DNA from: a virus
DNA: 60,508 nt
Virus record (IMG/VR): IMGVR_UViG_3300030085_001554
Span: 1-60,508 of that record
Reading direction: 5' to 3' (one strand)
The position numbers and the translations under genes were made by a program. Of this stretch, positions 43,512 to 51,829 are shown one piece after another; positions within the stretch are counted from its first letter, which is position 1; each line of letters starts with the position of its first letter. Under the pieces are notes generated by a model, which saw only the letters and a program-made list of their open reading frames with translations, did not search any database and was not told where the DNA came from.

Positions 43512-44711
43512 TTACTTCTTCTTGCCCTTACCAGACTTACCTGAGCGGATCTTAGCGGCTTCTCGCTTACCAAAGTCAGACTTTACGCGTGCCATAGCCC
43601 ATGCGTGCTGAGATGTTTTAGGACGGTTACCCGAAGACATGTATGCAGCTAAGCCTCTACGATACACTTCTTTCTGTGCAGCAGAGAGACCGGACATACC
43701 GCCCCCTTTTTTACCACCTTTCTGAAACACACCTCTGCCTTTTAAGACATCGGCACGAGTTACTTTACCGTCTCCAGTCAGGTCTGGGAACGAGCCTTTA
43801 GCGTTTTTTTTTTTACCGCCTGGTTGGTAGGACATCTTCTTACCATAACCTCCCATTCCCATCTTCTTACCTCCGTACATCATGGGTCTGTTGATGTCCT
43901 TCTCAAGCTTCTTCATGTCATCAGCAGACACCTTGGAAGCAGCAGTAGTATTAGGCTTACGTTTTGCAGCGCGGTCAGCTTGTCTTTTAGCACGACGGTT
44001 ACGTCTGTCCTTCATACGCTGATCTGCTTTATCAGCACGTTCCCTCTTACGATCACCTTTTAAACTAGTAGTAGGGGGCCGGGTGCCTGTGGGCTTTGGA
44101 GTTGCCGGCTTTTTAATCGTAGGAGTTGGGCGCTCGTTAGAAATCGGCTTGGCCTCTTTTTTCGCAGTAACAGGCGTCATGTTAGGACCACGACTAGTTG
44201 ACCCAGGAGTCTGTGCAGGTCTGCCTGTTCCACGAGGTCTTCCAGTAGCAGGATCTCTATTCTCTGCAAACGGCTCACGCTCAGGACGATTGGTCGGCCC
44301 TTTGCCATATGCTTTGTTAATCTTGTTCTGGTAGTAGTTGTATTCTTTACTGCCTTTAGAATACTCTTTTCTCTTCTTGATGTACTCGGCAAGCTTAGGA
44401 TCTTTCCTTTTAGCTGCGGCGTACTTTGCTTCATTTCCAGCCCTGGTGCCTACAGGAGTACCGCTATTTCCAGCACTTCTAGGAGGGTTAGGAGAGTTAC
44501 GAGTAGTCTCTTCTTGCATTTCTCTCCGACGAGCATTTGACAGCGAGTTTGCAGTACGCTCACCAGCAGACTGCATCTTTTTGGGGCCGCCGAACTTTAC
44601 TTCTTTGCCGGGCTCCAAGAAGCTGCCCTTCTTGTACATTTTCTTGCCTCTTTTCTTCGAGGACTTTTTCATATATGCCATAGTTTCTAAGTTGTTCTTG
44701 TTGATTAGCAT
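43512..44711 (-). CDS. Very basic virion protein with dockerin-like motif
   Basis: A 399-residue protein extremely rich in Lys, Arg, Gly and Pro and almost certainly disordered over most of its length. Residues about 307-323 hold FPDLTGDGKVTRADVLKGRG, an EF-hand/dockerin-like calcium loop often seen in phage structural proteins. The end (SAAQKEVYRRGLAAYMSS, TSQHAWAMARVKSDF) looks folded. Short motifs YQPGG and FQKGG occur. The basic charge suggests DNA binding in the capsid. ATG 44711 overlaps the gene before by 7 nt; ATG 44681 is an equally plausible start. Confidence 0.65.
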   Translation of the reverse strand: MLINKNNLETMAYMKKSSKKRGKKMYKKGSFLEPGKEVKFGGPKKMQSAGERTANSLSNARRREMQEETTRNSPNPPRSAGNSGTPVGTRAGNEAKYAAAKRKDPKLAEYIKKRKEYSKGSKEYNYYQNKINKAYGKGPTNRPEREPFAENRDPATGRPRGTGRPAQTPGSTSRGPNMTPVTAKKEAKPISNERPTPTIKKPATPKPTGTRPPTTSLKGDRKRERADKADQRMKDRRNRRAKRQADRAAKRKPNTTAASKVSADDMKKLEKDINRPMMYGGKKMGMGGYGKKMSYQPGGKKKNAKGSFPDLTGDGKVTRADVLKGRGVFQKGGKKGGGMSGLSAAQKEVYRRGLAAYMSSGNRPKTSQHAWAMARVKSDFGKREAAKIRSGKSGKGKKK

Positions 44712-44977
44712 CTACAACGCCACTTTCGCAGTGCTTTGTTGATGCGTGAATTTGGATCTCTCTGTCCCTTAGCTCCTGTTCTGCTTTTCTTCATGCCACA
44801 CATACGTGCACAGAAAGATTTACGACGAGCTTTCTTTTTACCAGTAGGATTCTTTTCAGTGACAGCCATAGACAATTTGCTCCCAGGGTTAGCTCTACGG
44901 TAAGATGCTATCCCTTTTCTGTTGAGGCCTCCTGATTTACTCTTGCCCTCTTTCCTTTGCCATGCTGGTGATGCCAT
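44705..44977 (-). CDS. DUF6321-like small basic protein
   Basis: A 90-residue basic protein whose conserved blocks SPAWQRKEGKSKSGGLN, KGIASYRRANPGSKL, KKKARRKSFCARMCGMKK and DPNSRINKALRKWRC fit the DUF6321 phage family. Its function is unknown; the high positive charge and four Cys residues (FCARMC and CRC) suggest nucleic-acid or metal binding. It lies between a ring-type protein and the very basic protein, with 2 nt and a 7-nt overlap respectively, which suggests a virion or DNA-packaging role. Confidence 0.78.
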   Translation of the reverse strand: MASPAWQRKEGKSKSGGLNRKGIASYRRANPGSKLSMAVTEKNPTGKKKARRKSFCARMCGMKKSRTGAKGQRDPNSRINKALRKWRCRC

Positions 44978-44979
44978 GA

Positions 44980-45651
44980 TTATTGGGTGTCTTGTTGTCT
45001 ATCGTTTTCGTCGTCCACTAAGGTACTAATTAATAGCTTAAGTTCACCATTGATTAATCCGGACGTTATAGCAGCTATCATGTCTGCTGGTATAGGGAAT
45101 GTAGAATCAGCATCGTAGCATGTTCCATCACATGAATCGAGTGCTGCAAGCTCTTCTGGATCTTCGAATACTCCGCGCACATTTACGAAGTCCATGCCTC
45201 CTGGGTTGTACACGTAGAGATAATCCTCTATCATGTAAGCCTTAGGCTTATGGGCTGTGAACTTATCGAAGGGTACCCACTGTACCTCGTAAGGCTCGAT
45301 GAGAGGGATTCTACCTAATCCCGTTACATCGCCCACATGGGTAATAGCATCTTTGAAGTTGAACCTGACAGTTCGTGGAAGCTTCTTCTTTGTACGGTAG
45401 ACAGGACAGTCTATCGTATTGTGAGAGCATGGGCACTTGCTGGCATCTACCTGCTCAAGCTCAAGACATCCTGCATCTTGCTCTAAGTGCCTGGTTATAA
45501 GACCATTACGCATAAAGTCCCTGCGAATGAACATCGCACGGTAATGCTTAATATTGAACTTTATTTGCCCAATAGAGATATTCTCATCATTGTGAGATCT
45601 GCCTGCACGCACCAGGTTCAGCAGGTTATATGCGATTTCATTCAGGGTCAT
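44980..45651 (-). CDS. Ring/adaptor-type tail protein of crAss-like phages
   Basis: A 223-residue protein. The N-terminus (MTLNEIAYNLLNLVRAGRSHND ... IGQIKFNIKHYRAMFIRRDF) is the conserved opening helix set of the small crAss ring proteins. A Cys cluster (GCLEL, CPCSHNTIDCP) at about 63-84 may bind zinc. The central part (RTVRFNFKDAITHVGDVTGLGRIPLIEPYEVQWV) is beta-rich, as expected for a ring that sits below the portal. Overlaps the preceding gene by 14 nt. Confidence 0.75.
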   Translation of the reverse strand: MTLNEIAYNLLNLVRAGRSHNDENISIGQIKFNIKHYRAMFIRRDFMRNGLITRHLEQDAGCLELEQVDASKCPCSHNTIDCPVYRTKKKLPRTVRFNFKDAITHVGDVTGLGRIPLIEPYEVQWVPFDKFTAHKPKAYMIEDYLYVYNPGGMDFVNVRGVFEDPEELAALDSCDGTCYDADSTFPIPADMIAAITSGLINGELKLLISTLVDDENDRQQDTQ

Positions 45652-45940
45652 CTAACTTTCTCTTTACTTCCAAGAGCTCCGAGCACTTCTCGTACTCTTC
45701 GCCCTCTTCGAAATATGCTATTACGTCATCTATTATCAGTCTTACTGTGTCTGGCTCTTTGGGATCGAACGGCAGGAAGACAACCTTTCCAGATTCTGTT
45801 TCCTGCAGAAGAAACTCTTCTACGTGTACTTTCCCGGTTAATATCATATATGCATTCTCGTACGCTTCCCCAAGGATTTCTATCTCCTCGAACAGGTCGA
45901 GACCGTCGTCTTCATCTTCGTATGGTAGATCATTAAACAT
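45638..45940 (-). CDS. Small acidic unknown protein
   Basis: A 100-residue acidic protein. The ATG at 45940 overlaps the stop of the metallophosphatase gene by 8 nt (ATGTTTAA), which is the natural start; longer versions up to 46144 would overlap that gene by 200 nt and are rejected. The product (MFNDLPYEDEDDGLDLFEEIEILGE, then KVVFLPFDPKEPDTVRLIIDDVIAYF) is probably alpha/beta. No family is recognised. Its place beside ring proteins suggests a virion or assembly role. Confidence 0.65.
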   Translation of the reverse strand: MFNDLPYEDEDDGLDLFEEIEILGEAYENAYMILTGKVHVEEFLLQETESGKVVFLPFDPKEPDTVRLIIDDVIAYFEEGEEYEKCSELLEVKRKLDDPE

Positions 45941-47081
45941 TGTATTGAAAATATCCTTCCATTCCCCTCTCTTTACTCCATATATATGCCTGTCCAGTCC
46001 GGAGAGACTCGTATCCCATTTGTTTGTGCCACGAATCATTAGGACAAATAGAAGGAACGAAACGGACTTTGATTCCTCGATATTCATTGACTTGTTCTTT
46101 GTGGAAATGCCCGCAATGCGCCTCCCTATGAGACGTGGCCGCAAACATCTCCGGTTGTTCTGTTGCCATGATTAAAGGAATGTTTTGGGCCTTTTCTTTA
46201 TCACCGTGGGTAAACATCAGCATGTTAGTCCCATATCTGTAATACTTCCGAGGGTCGTCACTGTTGTCCACGGTTACGTTAGGATCATTACGATACCATC
46301 CGTCGACGACATCTCCTACGTAATACATCCGCTCGTAGTCGTGGTTACCTGAAACGACTATAACATCCACTGGAGCTATCTTCTTTAAATAGTCTATGGT
46401 GTAGACCATCAGCTTCCAATAGCCTCTGAAGCTTCGCTTCCAATCCATATAGTCCTGCTGCGGAGTGCCCTTAGTAGTTGTCATGCGCATACCTTCTGAG
46501 TTGAGTCCGTCATTCCCTATCGGGAGGATGAACCGCTCTATATCCAGTCCTGCTGCTTTGGCAACTAAGTTTTCTACTACGCGTATGTACTCTTCTTCTT
46601 GAAAGTCGTACGGCATAGGAACGTCTACCAACTTGCCGTAATGGATATCCGGGAGAGATATCTCGTATGCTACAGGGTCATCTAATTCCCTGTAAACAAT
46701 GTCTGGTGAGATAGGAGCGTAGTCTTCTGCAAACTCTCTTACCTCTTCTCTTATGCTGTCAATGTCTGGCTGGTCTGCAGTTACGATAGAGTATCGCATG
46801 TCTCCTGCGGCAGTTTGCCAGAACTTAACGCTAGACACAGAAGCCTCACTAATACCATGGGTCTGCAAAAACTTCTGCAGGCTGGAGGTCTTAACGACGT
46901 CTTCTCTATCTAGTTTGTTTTCAGATACGTTCTCGTTCCTGAGCTCGTCTCTTACTTCTGCAAGTACTTCAGTACAGACTTGTACGGGAGACTCCAATCT
47001 ATGCGCCAAAGCCCAGGGACCTTTTTTAAGGTACCCGGGCTTGCTCAGCAAAAATTGTCGTATCTCTTGTCTGCTCTTCAT
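45933..47081 (-). CDS. Metallophosphatase (calcineurin-like phosphoesterase)
   Basis: A 382-residue enzyme. The metal-binding motifs are in order: PDIHYGK (D145, H147), GNDG (N190, D191 in place of the usual GD), GNHDYE (245-250), HGD (292-294) and GHFH (324-327). The first 100 residues look like a winged-helix or helical domain (EIRQFLLSKPGYLKKGPWALAHRL). Metallophosphatases can cleave DNA, RNA or nucleotides; crAss-like phages commonly carry one in the structural gene block, and its target is unknown. Being among the late tail genes, it may act in the virion or just before assembly. Confidence 0.82.
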   Translation of the reverse strand: MKSRQEIRQFLLSKPGYLKKGPWALAHRLESPVQVCTEVLAEVRDELRNENVSENKLDREDVVKTSSLQKFLQTHGISEASVSSVKFWQTAAGDMRYSIVTADQPDIDSIREEVREFAEDYAPISPDIVYRELDDPVAYEISLPDIHYGKLVDVPMPYDFQEEEYIRVVENLVAKAAGLDIERFILPIGNDGLNSEGMRMTTTKGTPQQDYMDWKRSFRGYWKLMVYTIDYLKKIAPVDVIVVSGNHDYERMYYVGDVVDGWYRNDPNVTVDNSDDPRKYYRYGTNMLMFTHGDKEKAQNIPLIMATEQPEMFAATSHREAHCGHFHKEQVNEYRGIKVRFVPSICPNDSWHKQMGYESLRTGQAYIWSKERGMEGYFQYNV

Positions 47082-47485
47082 ACCACTATAGGTAAGAGTG
47101 GCACAACCTCTTCTGGAGTTACATCTTCGGGCAGTTGCCCTTCCTTGATGGTCTGCAGATCCACCTTGATTGCGGTCTGCATTACTTTCTCCAGTTCAGC
47201 AAGTTGTGCCTTTCTCTCATCGATTAAGTCTGCGTGTTCTTCTTCTAACTTCTTAAGACCAGCTTCGTCCTCTGCTTCTGCAAGTTTGTGGGCTTCACCC
47301 GACACCTTTACAAACTCATCAGACGGCTTGGCCATCTCTTCATACTGTCTAAGGAGATTCTCCAGCTCTTTAACGTTACGTGCAACGATGATGGAGAAGC
47401 GTGCTCCTTTGTGCTTCTTGACTGCTTCCAGTCCTTTGTACAGCTCGATGGCATCAGCCACCTTCATTTCTACCTGATTAAACAT
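47078..47485 (-). CDS. Coiled-coil late protein
   Basis: A 135-residue, Glu/Lys-rich protein. Residues 10-110 predict as two antiparallel helices (AIELYKGLEAVKKHKGARFS ... LENLLRQYEEMAKP ... KKLEEEHADLIDERKAQLAELEKVM), followed by an extended end (PEDVTPEEVVPLLPIVV). No family is recognised; similar short coiled-coil proteins occur in this part of crAss-like genomes. Its stop overlaps the metallophosphatase start. Confidence 0.65.
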   Translation of the reverse strand: MFNQVEMKVADAIELYKGLEAVKKHKGARFSIIVARNVKELENLLRQYEEMAKPSDEFVKVSGEAHKLAEAEDEAGLKKLEEEHADLIDERKAQLAELEKVMQTAIKVDLQTIKEGQLPEDVTPEEVVPLLPIVV

Positions 47486-47503
47486 TGTGGTTGGTTTGAT
47501 TTA

Positions 47504-48505
47504 TTAGTTCATCACGATAAAGTGAATCTTTCTTACTTGTGCAGTTGCCTGCGTCGAGGTATTGTTTGCTATGTTGATTATAGCCCGACCAGATGTTACG
47601 CTCTGCAGTGACACGTGAACGTTGTCTTCATCTGCGCTGGTTGGGTTCTGTAAGGTAAGCATTATCACGGAGTTTGCAGTTATCTCAGTGTTCTCCAAAG
47701 TAAAATTGTGAACTGTCGTAGCGGCAACTGTGCTAGAAACAAGAGTAATTACACCAGCAGAACCATTGCAGGTAACAGAGCTTGTGATGCTGCTAGTCTG
47801 TGTGGCTGCTTTTGTTCCAGATGTAAGGATCTTATCAACCGTAGCCTCTGCCAAGACTGTATTACCTAACGTAGGCGTGTCCCCAGTCTCAATAAAGTTA
47901 CCCTTAACTAATGCGAAAGTAAGAGTATTCGCAGAGTTGTTTTGTGTAATAGCTATGTTTGATCCTCCAACTAAGGTCTTCATCGTAGGACCAGATGTGG
48001 TTCCTACTGCGATCTCTAAGTCTGCATCAAGTACGACACTGCTTACCGAGGCTCCTCCTACCAACAAGGACTTGGCTGTAAGACTAGAGAGTCCAGTTCC
48101 GCCGTTGGCTATAGGAAGTACAGTAGAGCCGACATTGGCTGCAAGGTTTACAGTGCTCAAGAATGCGGAGCTACTGTTACTTGCTGCACTGAGATCAAAG
48201 CTCCCAATGCCTGCGAGGTTGTTTATGTTGATGTCACCCTGTGTGACAGACAAAGTAAGGTCATTAGTATTCTGTGCCACAGTGATACCAGTGCCTCCCA
48301 CAATATCTCTTTGCGAGAGTACCCCGAGAGCAAAGCTCTTTACAACGCCAGCACCCGCACTCCCAAGTGTGGTAATGGTTTTGATGGCGGCAGACAATGC
48401 TGCGAGTTTTGTTGTCCCCGACCCATTGTCTATCACAAAAAAGTGGGAAGACGTCAGCGAGCCGCTTGCTGTTTCACTAAGACTATTGATAGTTACGTTA
48501 GCCAT
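47504..48505 (-). CDS. Fibre-like protein with ANGGTGLSSL motif
   Basis: A 333-residue protein rich in Ser, Thr, Ala and Val with repeated beta motifs. Residues near 135 carry LPIANGGTGLSSL, a motif that recurs in phage tail and head fibres. The C-terminal part (SGRAIINIANNTSTQATAQVRKIHFIVMN) looks like a compact beta domain. In crAss-like phages fibre genes lie both here, near the head genes, and further on with the tail; this one may be a head fibre. Confidence 0.62.
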   Translation of the reverse strand: MANVTINSLSETASGSLTSSHFFVIDNGSGTTKLAALSAAIKTITTLGSAGAGVVKSFALGVLSQRDIVGGTGITVAQNTNDLTLSVTQGDININNLAGIGSFDLSAASNSSSAFLSTVNLAANVGSTVLPIANGGTGLSSLTAKSLLVGGASVSSVVLDADLEIAVGTTSGPTMKTLVGGSNIAITQNNSANTLTFALVKGNFIETGDTPTLGNTVLAEATVDKILTSGTKAATQTSSITSSVTCNGSAGVITLVSSTVAATTVHNFTLENTEITANSVIMLTLQNPTSADEDNVHVSLQSVTSGRAIINIANNTSTQATAQVRKIHFIVMN

Positions 48506-48508
48506 TGT

Positions 48509-48940
48509 TTAATAGTTTTTAAGGGTGTCTCCCCCTTGAGTTACGATTGTGTCCCCGCCTTGAGTGATTAAGAAGTTTACTACTGCAGGAGATGAAGCTG
48601 CGCCAGCATTACCTACAGTAAATGCAGTTCTTGTTTCTATACAATCCCTGCACTCTCTTTCTACGTATGCAATAAACGAGTTGATTAATTTGTACCCTGG
48701 CTTCTCAGACGCGTTGAGTTGCAGGCAGTCTTTAGCCTTGTCGTCCTCTGCATTCTTCTGATAGTCCTCCAGGAGATACCCGATGAGGGTTAGCTTGACA
48801 TTTTCCATAGTGTCACACCTGACTCCTGCCTTAATCTTCTTTTGAAGCGTAAGGTTTCTACGGCTGATGCATAAACGCAACGCCTTGATCTTGTCAACTA
48901 TGACCTGGTTATTGTCGTATGATGTTGCTGTCTGAGCCAT
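48509..48940 (-). CDS. Small Cys-containing structural protein
   Basis: A 143-residue protein. The first 110 residues are helical with several Cys (ALRLCISRRNL, GVRCDTMEN, DCLQLN, RECRDCIETR), and the end is two short repeats of GGDTIVTQGGDTL. It starts one base from the stop of the Cys-rich protein before it, suggesting that the two are made together and may interact. Similar Cys-rich pairs occur in crAss-like phages; function unknown. Confidence 0.6.
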   Translation of the reverse strand: MAQTATSYDNNQVIVDKIKALRLCISRRNLTLQKKIKAGVRCDTMENVKLTLIGYLLEDYQKNAEDDKAKDCLQLNASEKPGYKLINSFIAYVERECRDCIETRTAFTVGNAGAASSPAVVNFLITQGGDTIVTQGGDTLKNY

Positions 48941-49528
48941 TTAGCATCCGCATGCGCAAACTTCTGTACACAGGCCGTTTGCTTTGTCAAACATAAGCTT
49001 TGCGTTGTCGTAGCTACCTTCTTCTTCGGCGGCATACTTAGACGCTTGCAACATCAAAAATACTTTTTCTGCTCTGAGCAGATCTTCTTTGCACTTGTCG
49101 CACTTGCAGTGGCATTCAATTGCCGCGTCGACAAGCTTAGCTATACAGCAGTTTATCTCGCAGGGAGCTACTGTAAATAAGGTAGTCATGAGAGTACTGT
49201 CTCCAGTGTTCTCATTACTGATTCCATCACTGTCTGCGTCGGTGTTGATAGTTACGTTGTCGTGTAGTTCGACAGATATAACACCCTTGAGCGCAGTGGT
49301 AGATGTAGTGGTAAAAGTAAGAACTCCCCCTGCTTCAGTCCAATCACTTGCAGTCAGGAATACTTGTACTGTTTTGCTCTGATCATAAATGTAGATCTTT
49401 TCGATCGTAGTTATGTCAGCGATAGCGGCCCCAAACTGGTCTGTTAGGGCGTTGTTTGCAATCCGCCCACTGACCGTTTTGCAGTTGGTGGATACGTTTA
49501 AAAATCTTACGTCTTCTGCTGATGCCAT
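48941..49528 (-). CDS. Cys-rich structural protein
   Basis: A 195-residue protein in two parts. Residues 1-110 are beta-rich (VSGRIANNALTDQFGAAIAD, EKIYIYDQSKTVQVFLTAS). Residues about 125-195 are a Cys-rich helical part: CEINCCIAK, ECHCKCDKCKEDLL and a final CTEVCACGC. The clusters could bind zinc or form disulfides in the virion. It is the first gene after a terminator, so it needs read-through or its own promoter. Confidence 0.65.
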   Translation of the reverse strand: MASAEDVRFLNVSTNCKTVSGRIANNALTDQFGAAIADITTIEKIYIYDQSKTVQVFLTASDWTEAGGVLTFTTTSTTALKGVISVELHDNVTINTDADSDGISNENTGDSTLMTTLFTVAPCEINCCIAKLVDAAIECHCKCDKCKEDLLRAEKVFLMLQASKYAAEEEGSYDNAKLMFDKANGLCTEVCACGC

Positions 49529-49540
49529 TGTGGTGGATTT

Positions 49541-49576
49541 AAAAAAATAGGGGCAGGCGCAATACCCGCCCCTATT
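49541..49576 (-). terminator. Rho-independent terminator after the 345-residue gene
   Basis: On the minus strand a 12-bp stem (AATAGGGGCGGG with CCTGCCCCTATT, one wobble) and a 7-nt loop are followed by seven T residues. It lies 18 nt after the stop of the 345-residue protein and before the Cys-rich protein gene. It probably lets the head genes upstream be made in larger amounts than the tail genes downstream. Confidence 0.88.
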
Positions 49577-49594
49577 CTATTTTACATTATGTGA

Positions 49595-50632
49595 TTACCA
49601 GATAAAGGTCTGCTTTGCAGTAACGTTCGCAAGAGCGAATGCTGCATCGATGTTCGTATCACCTGCGGCCATTGCTGTAGAGCTATCTGCAGCGTAAATG
49701 ACAGCCTGGTTCAACGTACCTGCAGGAGCAATACCTGAGCTGGTCGGCCAGTTGTGCTCGTACTCAAGAGTAATCTTGTGGTACTGATAGTCGGTCTGGG
49801 TCAACCTGCTGGGATTCTGCGGGAGGTACATTCTGTTGAAGTTACCAACGCGGTAGTTAGTGCGAATCTCGTCACCAAGAACCTGCCAGTCGTTACCGAC
49901 ACCGGGCTTGAACACAGTAGTGCTAGCATTAGCAAGGAACGTGCTGTCCGTGAGGTTCTCAACGATCAGCTCGAACGTAACACCTGCATGACGTGCAGTG
50001 ATGGTAACGTCACCAGAAGAGTTAGACGCCGTAAACAAAGCGTTCAAGATAGAGCTACCAGCGATGTTAGCAACGAGAGCGTCTCCAGAAGCAGTGGCAC
50101 TGGCGCCTTCAGCGCTAATGTGCAACACCTTGTGAGTGCCGTGCGTGAATGCTCCAAGCGGGAAGTCGAAACCACCACCAGAGAGGTCGATGTAGCCAGA
50201 AGAATCCGGATCATGGAAGTTCAGCTGTGCAGTCGGGGCCGTACGGACAACGAACTTGACATCGTATTCTTTGTTGGCAACGAGCGTACCAGCAGTAATT
50301 GCATGGCGAACAGAAGCAACAAACGGTTCAAACGTAATACGTCTGACGTTGCGTGAGCTAATGATCGGGCTAGCAATCGGGTTGCCGGAAACACCTTGAA
50401 CAATTTGGAAATCGTTGTACAACCAGAGAGGGTTTGCCAAAGCAAGAGTATCACTAGCGTCAGCAGCACCCCCAGATTCAATAGAAGCGTCGTAAAGAGC
50501 GGTAGCAACGTACGTATCAGTAGCGCCAAGCGTCCAGATACCAGCATCTCCAGCAGTTACGCTATCGTAGTCCGTGCCGGTTTCAAGGTTGGCATTGTTC
50601 AGGATAAACACCTGATTTAAATTGGTTCCCAT
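49595..50632 (-). CDS. Probable auxiliary capsid or head protein
   Basis: A 345-residue protein with no Cys and few Lys, rich in Ala, Thr, Ser and Asn and mostly beta (YDVKFVVRTAPTAQLNFHD, DVTITARHAGVTFELIVE). It ends KQTFIW. Its own leader carries TAAATTTG (50661-50668), a match to the Bacteroidota -7 box, and a strong terminator follows. An isolated unit with its own promoter-like site and terminator, close to the capsid gene, fits a high-copy virion protein such as a decoration or auxiliary capsid protein. This is inferred; no family is recognised. Confidence 0.6.
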   Translation of the reverse strand: MGTNLNQVFILNNANLETGTDYDSVTAGDAGIWTLGATDTYVATALYDASIESGGAADASDTLALANPLWLYNDFQIVQGVSGNPIASPIISSRNVRRITFEPFVASVRHAITAGTLVANKEYDVKFVVRTAPTAQLNFHDPDSSGYIDLSGGGFDFPLGAFTHGTHKVLHISAEGASATASGDALVANIAGSSILNALFTASNSSGDVTITARHAGVTFELIVENLTDSTFLANASTTVFKPGVGNDWQVLGDEIRTNYRVGNFNRMYLPQNPSRLTQTDYQYHKITLEYEHNWPTSSGIAPAGTLNQAVIYAADSSTAMAAGDTNIDAAFALANVTAKQTFIW

Positions 50633-50665
50633 TATTTCTATATTTTTTGGGATTAAACGTCAAAT

Positions 50666-51829
50666 TTATTCACTCTCTAGGACTTCCCTAGATTGTGAGT
50701 TATACCTCGGGTCCGATATGGCCTCCAGTATGCTTTGCACTGCCATCTCCACGATCTCTTGATGAGTGTGGGGAGCCAGCTCACAACCTACGCCTAAAGC
50801 ATTGCTCATAAGCTTAGGTTGTCTAATGTACTTAATATTGACAAATGTAGTGAAAAAACTGTTGTCACTATATACGTCAATAAAGTTTTCCTCCATCGTG
50901 TACTTAATGCTATCATAAGTACTCGTGTTAAATGGGTCACCTAACAGTGAAAGTATGTCGTCGTGTTGTGCGTACGACATCTTTGCTCTCTGACCCGTTC
51001 CAGGAACTGCACTAGTTCCATCGTATGTTCTGTAAACAATTTCGCTTACCGCAGGAAGTGTAACGATTACTTCTGTGTAGGTGATTTCTCCGCCTATATT
51101 GTTGTACCACACTGCTGTCAAAGTGCCTGTAGACAAAGGGCCCGTAAACAAGTAGATAATCTCGTTTGAGTTTGCCGTTGGGGTTACCTCATGTGTCGTT
51201 AGTGCGTTGATGTTGTATGCGGGAAATGAAGGAGCGTTGTCCGTTGGGAAGTCAGGGTCAGATCCAGCAATAGCTATATCTCCGACTAGGTCAGCGGCAT
51301 AGTTGTTCTCATCCATCAAATCTTGGTACTCTAGCCCAATGCCTTCTGTAAGTCCGTCGAGACTACTTTGTATAATAGGTGTACCATTTACGCGAACTGA
51401 TGCTAAGATGTGTCCTTCTATTGGAGGAGTAAGGGACAACTTTCCTACGCTGTAGTTATATACACCAGTACCTGGGGTTACGGCCTGCGTGCAGTCGTAG
51501 AACCCGTCATGATACGCATTAACTAGGAACATGTAGTCGTTAGGGAGAGGTGCCCTATCTACTTCGAACCCAGTGATAGACGCCCCGTAGTAGAAGCACT
51601 TGAGTCGTGCCTCCACTACTAGGGCTCGTAAATCGTCTATCCTTTTCTGAGATTGCTCAAAGCCATCACGGTACTTATTACCCGTTGGGGAATAGCGTTG
51701 CTTGATGAACCGATGCATTGCATTGTTCAACTCGTGATCTATCTCCTGCGGAAGGAGGTTGTCAACCTGGAAGGATGCAATCTTTTGCACCCCAAGGTTA
51801 ACTGCTATGTGCATCTCTTCTATGGTCAT
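50666..51829 (-). CDS. Ring-type portal/tail adaptor protein
   Basis: A 387-residue protein. The N-terminus (MTIEEMHIAVNLGVQKIASFQVDNLLPQEIDHELNNAMHRFIKQRY in its pattern of M-x-IEE, QEID-x-x-LN and RFIKQR) matches the conserved start of one crAss-like ring protein type. A beta-rich middle follows and the end is helical (HTHQEIVEMAVQSILEAI). It probably attaches beneath the portal, along with the two other ring proteins in this window. Its start overlaps the upstream gene by 4 nt (ATGA). Confidence 0.72.
   Translation of the reverse strand: MTIEEMHIAVNLGVQKIASFQVDNLLPQEIDHELNNAMHRFIKQRYSPTGNKYRDGFEQSQKRIDDLRALVVEARLKCFYYGASITGFEVDRAPLPNDYMFLVNAYHDGFYDCTQAVTPGTGVYNYSVGKLSLTPPIEGHILASVRVNGTPIIQSSLDGLTEGIGLEYQDLMDENNYAADLVGDIAIAGSDPDFPTDNAPSFPAYNINALTTHEVTPTANSNEIIYLFTGPLSTGTLTAVWYNNIGGEITYTEVIVTLPAVSEIVYRTYDGTSAVPGTGQRAKMSYAQHDDILSLLGDPFNTSTYDSIKYTMEENFIDVYSDNSFFTTFVNIKYIRQPKLMSNALGVGCELAPHTHQEIVEMAVQSILEAISDPRYNSQSREVLESE

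Noticed and set aside
45941-46144. N-terminal extension of the small acidic protein into the metallophosphatase gene
   Set aside because: It would overlap the phosphatase catalytic end by 200 nt in another frame; ATG 45940 overlaps by only 8 nt, as is normal here.
47730-48512. 260-residue open frame on the plus strand opposite the ANGGTG fibre gene
   Set aside because: It lies antisense to a well-supported fibre-like gene and has no recognisable motif.
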